Of a stretch of 64,000 bases of DNA, positions 60,143-64,000 are shown piece after piece (the stretch's first letter is position 1; the number at the start of each line of letters is the position of its first letter). Origin of the DNA: Rhodopseudomonas rhenobacensis (GTDB taxonomy: Bacteria > Pseudomonadota > Alphaproteobacteria > Rhizobiales > Xanthobacteraceae); NCBI RefSeq assembly GCF_014203125.1, contig NZ_JACHIH010000029.1:1-64000 (forward strand). The letters are read 5' to 3'. The position numbers were made by a program, and so were the translations under genes. The notes under the pieces are model-generated. The model saw nothing but the letters and a program-made list of their open reading frames with translations, was not told the origin of the DNA and did not search any database.

Positions 60143-61756
60143 GTGCAAGAGACGGGCGTTCGCAACGGTGCCTACGGCGCCGACAAATTCGGTTTAAAAA
60201 ACCTCAAAGGCGTGAAGTGGAATCTCACGGCGCCGCACCTCTACGAGGACGCGCTGCGCGCGGGCGAAGGGGTGCTGTCCGGCGACGGCTCATTGTGCGT
60301 CGATACTGGTATCTTTACCGGCCGCAGCCCCAAGGACAAGTACACGGTCCGCGACGCCAACACCGAGAACACCATGTGGTGGGGCGGCAATCAGTCGATC
60401 ACCGCCGAGCAGTTCGAGAATTTGTATCAGGACTTCCTGAAGCACGCCGAAGGCATGTCGCTGTTCGCCCAGGACCTTTACGGCGGCGCCGATCCGAGCT
60501 TCCAGATCAAGACCCGGGTCTTCACCGAAATGGCCTGGCACTCGCTGTTCATCCGCACGTTGCTGCGTCGGCCGGAGACCGCCGAGCTCGCCAGCTTCGT
60601 GCCCGAACTCACCATCATCGATCTCGCCAGCTTCCGCGCCGATCCTGCGCGCCACGGCTGCAAGTCGGAGAACGTCGTCGCGATCGACTTCACCCGCAAG
60701 ATCGTGCTGATCGGCGGCACCCAGTACGCCGGCGAAATGAAGAAGAGCGTGTTCACCACGCTGAACTACTACCTGCCCGACAAGGGCGTGCTGCCGATGC
60801 ACTGCTCGGCCAATGTCGGCCCCGACGGCGACACCGCGATCTTCTTCGGCCTGTCCGGCACCGGCAAGACCACGCTGTCGGCGGATCCGAACCGCACCCT
60901 GATCGGCGATGACGAGCACGGCTGGGGCAGGGACGGCGTGTTCAACTTCGAAGGCGGCTGCTACGCCAAGTGCATCAAGCTGTCGGCGGAAGCCGAGCCG
61001 GAGATCTTCGCGGCCTCCAACCGCTTCGGCGCGATCCTGGAAAACTGCGTGCTGGATCCGATCACCCGCAAGCCGGATTTCAACGACGGCTCCAAGACCG
61101 AGAACACCCGCTCGGCCTATCCGCTGGAATCGATCCCCAACGCCTCGCCGACCGGCCGCGCCGGTCAGCCGAAGAACGTGGTGATGCTGGCGGCCGACGC
61201 CTTCGGCGTGATGCCGCCGATCGCCAAGCTCTCGCCGGCGCAGGCGATGTATCACTTCCTGTCCGGCTACACCGCCAAGGTCGCCGGCACCGAGCGCGGC
61301 GTCACCGAGCCGACCCCGGTGTTCTCGACCTGCTTCGGCTCGCCGTTCCTGCCGCGCGATCCGTCGGTGTACGGCAACATGCTGCGCGAGCTGATCGCCA
61401 AGCACGGCGTCGATTGCTGGCTGGTCAACACCGGCTGGACCGGCGGCATGTACGGCACCGGCCATCGCATGCCGATCAAGGTGACCCGTGCGTTGCTGAC
61501 CGCGGCGCTGGACGGCTCCTTGCGCAACGTCGAGTTCAAGACCGACCCGTATTTCGGCTTCGCGGTTCCGACCGCGCTGCCGGGCGTGCCGAGCGAGATC
61601 CTCGATCCCGTCAAGACCTGGGCCGACAAGGCCGCCTTCGACACCACCGCGCGCAAGCTGGTCGCGATGTTCCAGAAGAACTTCACCCAGTTCGAAGCCC
61701 AGGTCGACGCCGAAGTCCGCGCCGCCCAGCCGGAAGCCAAGCTCGCGGCCGAGTAA
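60143..61756 (+). CDS. pckA: Phosphoenolpyruvate carboxykinase (ATP)
   Basis: The 537-residue enzyme converts oxaloacetate to phosphoenolpyruvate for gluconeogenesis. It shows [12 protein letters not shown], the kinase-1a motif [11 protein letters not shown] (from residue 236), GDDEHGW, and [15 protein letters not shown]. The GTG start at 60143 is preceded at 8 nt by GAGGAGG, which fixes it. In rhizobia pckA lies beside chvI and its expression depends on ChvI and carbon source. A terminator follows at 61783. Confidence 0.95.
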   Translation: MQETGVRNGAYGADKFGLKNLKGVKWNLTAPHLYEDALRAGEGVLSGDGSLCVDTGIFTGRSPKDKYTVRDANTENTMWWGGNQSITAEQFENLYQDFLKHAEGMSLFAQDLYGGADPSFQIKTRVFTEMAWHSLFIRTLLRRPETAELASFVPELTIIDLASFRADPARHGCKSENVVAIDFTRKIVLIGGTQYAGEMKKSVFTTLNYYLPDKGVLPMHCSANVGPDGDTAIFFGLSGTGKTTLSADPNRTLIGDDEHGWGRDGVFNFEGGCYAKCIKLSAEAEPEIFAASNRFGAILENCVLDPITRKPDFNDGSKTENTRSAYPLESIPNASPTGRAGQPKNVVMLAADAFGVMPPIAKLSPAQAMYHFLSGYTAKVAGTERGVTEPTPVFSTCFGSPFLPRDPSVYGNMLRELIAKHGVDCWLVNTGWTGGMYGTGHRMPIKVTRALLTAALDGSLRNVEFKTDPYFGFAVPTALPGVPSEILDPVKTWADKAAFDTTARKLVAMFQKNFTQFEAQVDAEVRAAQPEAKLAAE

Positions 61757-61782
61757 TCGCAAGCGACATCAGTGTTCGGATC

Positions 61783-61808
61783 AGGGCGGCCGCGAGGCCG
61801 CCCTTTTT
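61783..61808 (+). terminator. Intrinsic terminator of pckA
   Basis: AGGGCGGCC and GGCCGCCCT form a 9-bp stem around GCGA, followed by a T-run at 61804-61808. Confidence 0.85.
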
Positions 61809-61862
61809 CGTGGGCGCTAGAGCCTTTTCGCTTTGGATTGATCTGCTGCAACGTCCCAGGCC

Positions 61863-61976
61863 GTCATTCCGGGGCGCGAGCAGCGCAAGCTGCGAGCGAG
61901 CCCGGAATCCATAACCACCGCAGGGGATATGGATTCCGGACTTGCTCGTTCTGACGAACGCGCAATCCGGAATGAC
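61863..61976. repeat. Family A dispersed repeat
   Basis: Starts GTCATTCCGGGG and ends CCGGAATGAC, with the same TCCATAA...TATGGATTCCGG middle as the copy at 17518 but in the reverse orientation. Confidence 0.8.
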
Positions 61977-62048
61977 GGCTGCCTTTGGGGCGGACGATTC
62001 GATCCCACCAAAAACGCTCTAAGCGATTGGCAGTGAGCTCACTCCGGC

Positions 62049-62135
62049 ATGGCCGGGCTTGTCCCGGCGGCCACCCACGCCCACGATCAGGGCGTCCGTT
62101 GGCTCCGTGGATGGCCGGGAAAGCCCGGCCATGAC
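62049..62135. repeat. Family C dispersed repeat
   Basis: CATGGCCGGGCTTGTCCCGG ... GCCCGGCCATGAC, 87 bp, in the gap between pckA and rpoH. It matches the copy at 43747-43834, read in the same direction. Confidence 0.8.
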
Positions 62136-62171
62136 GGGCAGGGGACGCCGCTTTGCGCAACGCCCATAAAG

Positions 62172-62201
62172 TAAAAGCCCCGCCGATCGCTCGGCGGGGC
62201 T
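62172..62201 (-). terminator. Intrinsic terminator of rpoH
   Basis: On the minus strand AGCCCCGCCGA pairs with TCGGCGGGGCT around a 4-nt loop and is followed by TTTTAC. It lies 28 bp after the rpoH stop codon. Confidence 0.85.
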
Positions 62202-62228
62202 CTTCTACTGCAGGCGCCGCGGCGGAGG

Positions 62229-63128
62229 TTAGAGCGCGGCCTGCAACGCGGCTTCTTCTTGCCGCGCGATGGTTCCCTTGACCGCGGACTGCACCTTCTC
62301 GAAGGCGCGGACCTCGATCTGCCGCACGCGTTCGCGCGACACGCCGAATTCGGCCGCCAGATCTTCCAGCGTCATCGGCTCGTCGGCAAGCCGTCGCGCT
62401 TCGAAAATCCGACGTTCGCGCGGGTTGAGCACGCCGATCGCGCCGTTCAGCGCGGCGCGGCGATGGTCGAGCTCTTCGTGCTCGGCCATGATGGCTTCCT
62501 GGTTCGGCGAGTGATCGACCAGCCAGTCCTGCCATTCGCCGGGCTCGCCGTCATCGCGGATCGGGGCGTTGAGCGATGCGTCGCCGCCGAGCCGGCGGTT
62601 CATATCGACCACGTCCTGTTCGGTGACGCCGAGCCGTTTCGCGATCAGCTTGACCTGGTCGGGGTGCATATCACCCTCGTCCAGCGCCGAGATCTTGCTC
62701 TTCGCCTTGCGCAGATTGAAGAACAGCTTCTTCTGATTGGCGGTGGTGCCCATCTTCACCAGCGACCACGAGCGCAGGATGTATTCCTGGATCGACGCCT
62801 TGATCCACCACATCGCGTAAGTGGCCAGCCGGAAGCCCTTGTCGGGCTCGAACCGCTTCACCGCCTGCATCAGGCCGACATTGCCTTCGGACACCACTTC
62901 GGAAATCGGCAGGCCGTAGCCGCGATAACCCATGGCAATTTTGGCAACGAGTCTTAGATGACTGGTCACGAGGTGATGGGCCGCGTCGCGATCGTCGTGT
63001 TCGCGCCAGCGCTTGGCAAACATATATTCCTGCTGCGGCTCCAGCATGGGAAACTTGCGGATTTCAGCAAGGTAACGAGATAAGCCGGATTCTCCGTTGA
63101 GGACCGGTAAAGTAGCTGCACGGGCCAT
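62229..63128 (-). CDS. rpoH: RNA polymerase sigma factor RpoH (sigma-32)
   Basis: The 299-residue factor has region 2 (HHLVTSHLRLVAKIAMGYRGYGLPISEVVSEGNVGLMQAVKRFEPDKGFRLATYAMWWIKASIQEYILRSWSLVKMGTTANQKKLFFNLR), where the final QKKLFFNLR block is the RpoH box, and a region 4 HTH (MTLEDLAAEFGVSRERVRQIEVRAFEKV). It directs heat-shock and protein-quality transcription. ATG 63128 begins MARAATLPVLNGESGLS. It is downstream of rluD on the same strand. Confidence 0.95.
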   Translation of the reverse strand: MARAATLPVLNGESGLSRYLAEIRKFPMLEPQQEYMFAKRWREHDDRDAAHHLVTSHLRLVAKIAMGYRGYGLPISEVVSEGNVGLMQAVKRFEPDKGFRLATYAMWWIKASIQEYILRSWSLVKMGTTANQKKLFFNLRKAKSKISALDEGDMHPDQVKLIAKRLGVTEQDVVDMNRRLGGDASLNAPIRDDGEPGEWQDWLVDHSPNQEAIMAEHEELDHRRAALNGAIGVLNPRERRIFEARRLADEPMTLEDLAAEFGVSRERVRQIEVRAFEKVQSAVKGTIARQEEAALQAAL

Positions 63129-63344
63129 TGAGCGCCCTCCAGTGGTTCAGGCCCCCGACATCGGCGGGCCAGGCAGACGGCCGCTGTGCTAAAGCCGACC
63201 GGGCTGCGATGTTCCGCGCTGGGACATCCAACGCACCTGCAATATACACAAGAAATCGCGGCTTTTGGAAGGATCGGCCCTCTCACGTCGCCGTGACGCA
63301 GCGTTATGTGATTGACATATTTAAATTTTCACGAACCGCCTGCG

Positions 63345-64000
63345 TCATTCCGTCGCCTTTAGAGCGGTTCGCAACAACGCCATGTCGGCCGGCAGCTCGG
63401 CGGTCCACTCCAGAATCTCCCCGGACACCGGGTGCTCCAGGGCCAAAAGATAAGCGTGGAGCGCCTGCCGGCCGAGGGCGGCCAGCGCCGCCTGCGCCGG
63501 CAGGTTGAGCGCATTGGCCTTGGTCTTGAAGTGCGGGCCATAGACGCCGTCGCCGAGCAGCGGGTGGCCGATATGGGCGAGATGCACCCGGATCTGATGG
63601 GTGCGGCCGGTCTCCAGCTGGCAGGCCAACAGGCTCACCACCGGCTTGCCACCGCGGCCAAGAAACGTGTCCTCGACCTCCCAATGCGTCACCGCCTCGC
63701 GACCGCCGTCGCGTACCGCCATCTTTTCGCGGGCGAACGGATGGCGGTCGATCGGGGCGTCGACGGTGCCGAGCGGCCGGTTCGGCGCGCCCCAGACCAA
63801 GGCCTTGTAGCCGCGGCGCATCTCGTTGGTGCGGCCGTGGTCGGCGAACTGCTCGCTCAAGGATTTATGCGCCCGGTCGTTCTTCGCCACCACCATCAGC
63901 CCGGTGGTGTCCTTGTCGAGCCGGTGCACGATGCCGGGCCGCCGCACCCCGCCGATCCCCGACAGCGTGGCGCCGCAATGCGCGATCAAGGCGTTCACCA
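63345..64000 (-). CDS. rluD: RluA/RluD family 23S rRNA pseudouridine synthase, 5' end outside window
   Basis: About 218 residues of the C-terminal part are visible: GIVHRLDKDTTGLMVVAKND with the catalytic Asp, RGYKALVWG, THWEVEDTF, ETGRTHQIRVHLAHIGHPLLGDGVYG, and the C-terminal LHAYLLALEHPVSGEILEWTAELPADM. RluD makes pseudouridines in helix 69 of 23S rRNA. The N-terminal S4 domain must lie to the right of the window edge. Gene symbol rests on order beside rpoH and the family; RluA or RluC cannot be excluded. Confidence 0.85.
   Translation of the reverse strand, partial: VNALIAHCGATLSGIGGVRRPGIVHRLDKDTTGLMVVAKNDRAHKSLSEQFADHGRTNEMRRGYKALVWGAPNRPLGTVDAPIDRHPFAREKMAVRDGGREAVTHWEVEDTFLGRGGKPVVSLLACQLETGRTHQIRVHLAHIGHPLLGDGVYGPHFKTKANALNLPAQAALAALGRQALHAYLLALEHPVSGEILEWTAELPADMALLRTALKATE

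Noticed and set aside
63236-63270. Promoter of rpoH
   Set aside because: TATATT at 63241-63246 (minus strand) is a fair -10 but the sequence 17 bp upstream is not a convincing -35, so it was not listed.

Overview
The window reads as chromosomal DNA of a GC-rich alphaproteobacterium of the Bradyrhizobium/Rhodopseudomonas group (Nitrobacteraceae). The evidence is the gene set: CarD next to a 7Fe ferredoxin, chvI-chvG-hprK-EIIA-HPr beside pckA, rpoH beside rluD, a GANTC (CcrM) cluster, and several families of short palindromic intergenic repeats. A BchO-type hydrolase at 23475-24434 suggests a bacteriochlorophyll-making member such as Rhodopseudomonas or a photosynthetic Bradyrhizobium. The assignment is inference from protein families; no database search was run.

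Layout. 0-6.3 kb: a Tat-exported phytase-like esterase, a large hybrid histidine kinase, ribosomal protein L28 with a clear promoter and terminator, and a DUF3108 protein. 6.3-12.3 kb: a SUV3-like helicase with a long disordered tail, an S4 RNA-binding protein, ferredoxin FdxA and CarD. 12.4-20.3 kb: NIPSNAP protein, M48 lipoprotein peptidase, nuclease-fold protein, enoyl-CoA hydratase, SDR, two small stress/membrane-type proteins and a TadG-like VWA protein. 20.4-24.4 kb: tRNA-Arg(CCU), a gene-poor stretch with tandem repeats, a possible 37-residue protein and an operator-like array, then a membrane tetraheme cytochrome c and bchO. 24.6-31 kb: a second hybrid kinase, an ATP-grasp protein, an FMN glutamate-synthase-like protein and a small secreted protein. 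31.1-36.5 kb: a creatininase-family hydrolase diverging from an NMT1-type ABC transporter, a 2-hydroxyacid dehydrogenase and a tandem AprI/Inh protein. 36.5-45 kb: RadC, Ku, methionine aminopeptidase, MscS channel, K+/H+ antiporter and MepA. 45.2-51.2 kb: a GGDEF-EAL protein with a degenerate GGDEF motif, MazEF, two alpha/beta hydrolases, a small MITE-like insertion and a DUF4258/DUF2283 toxin-antitoxin-like pair. 51.2-64 kb: LepA, a GT39 glycosyltransferase, the chvI-chvG-hprK-EIIA-HPr operon, a HugZ-family protein, PckA, RpoH and the 3' part of rluD, which runs off the right edge.

How the genes work together. The clearest functional units are the ChvG/ChvI plus PTS-phosphorelay operon next to pckA (envelope or acid sensing linked to carbon metabolism), the ABC-transporter/dehydrogenase operon, the MazEF module, and the cytochrome-bchO pair. 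Much of the intergenic DNA is made of dispersed palindromic repeats of at least six types. The most unusual items are the cytochrome-bchO pair with its upstream operator-like array, and a MITE-like element of about 99 bp that splits one of the palindromic repeats. No CRISPR array, prophage, complete insertion sequence, integrase or rRNA gene was seen.
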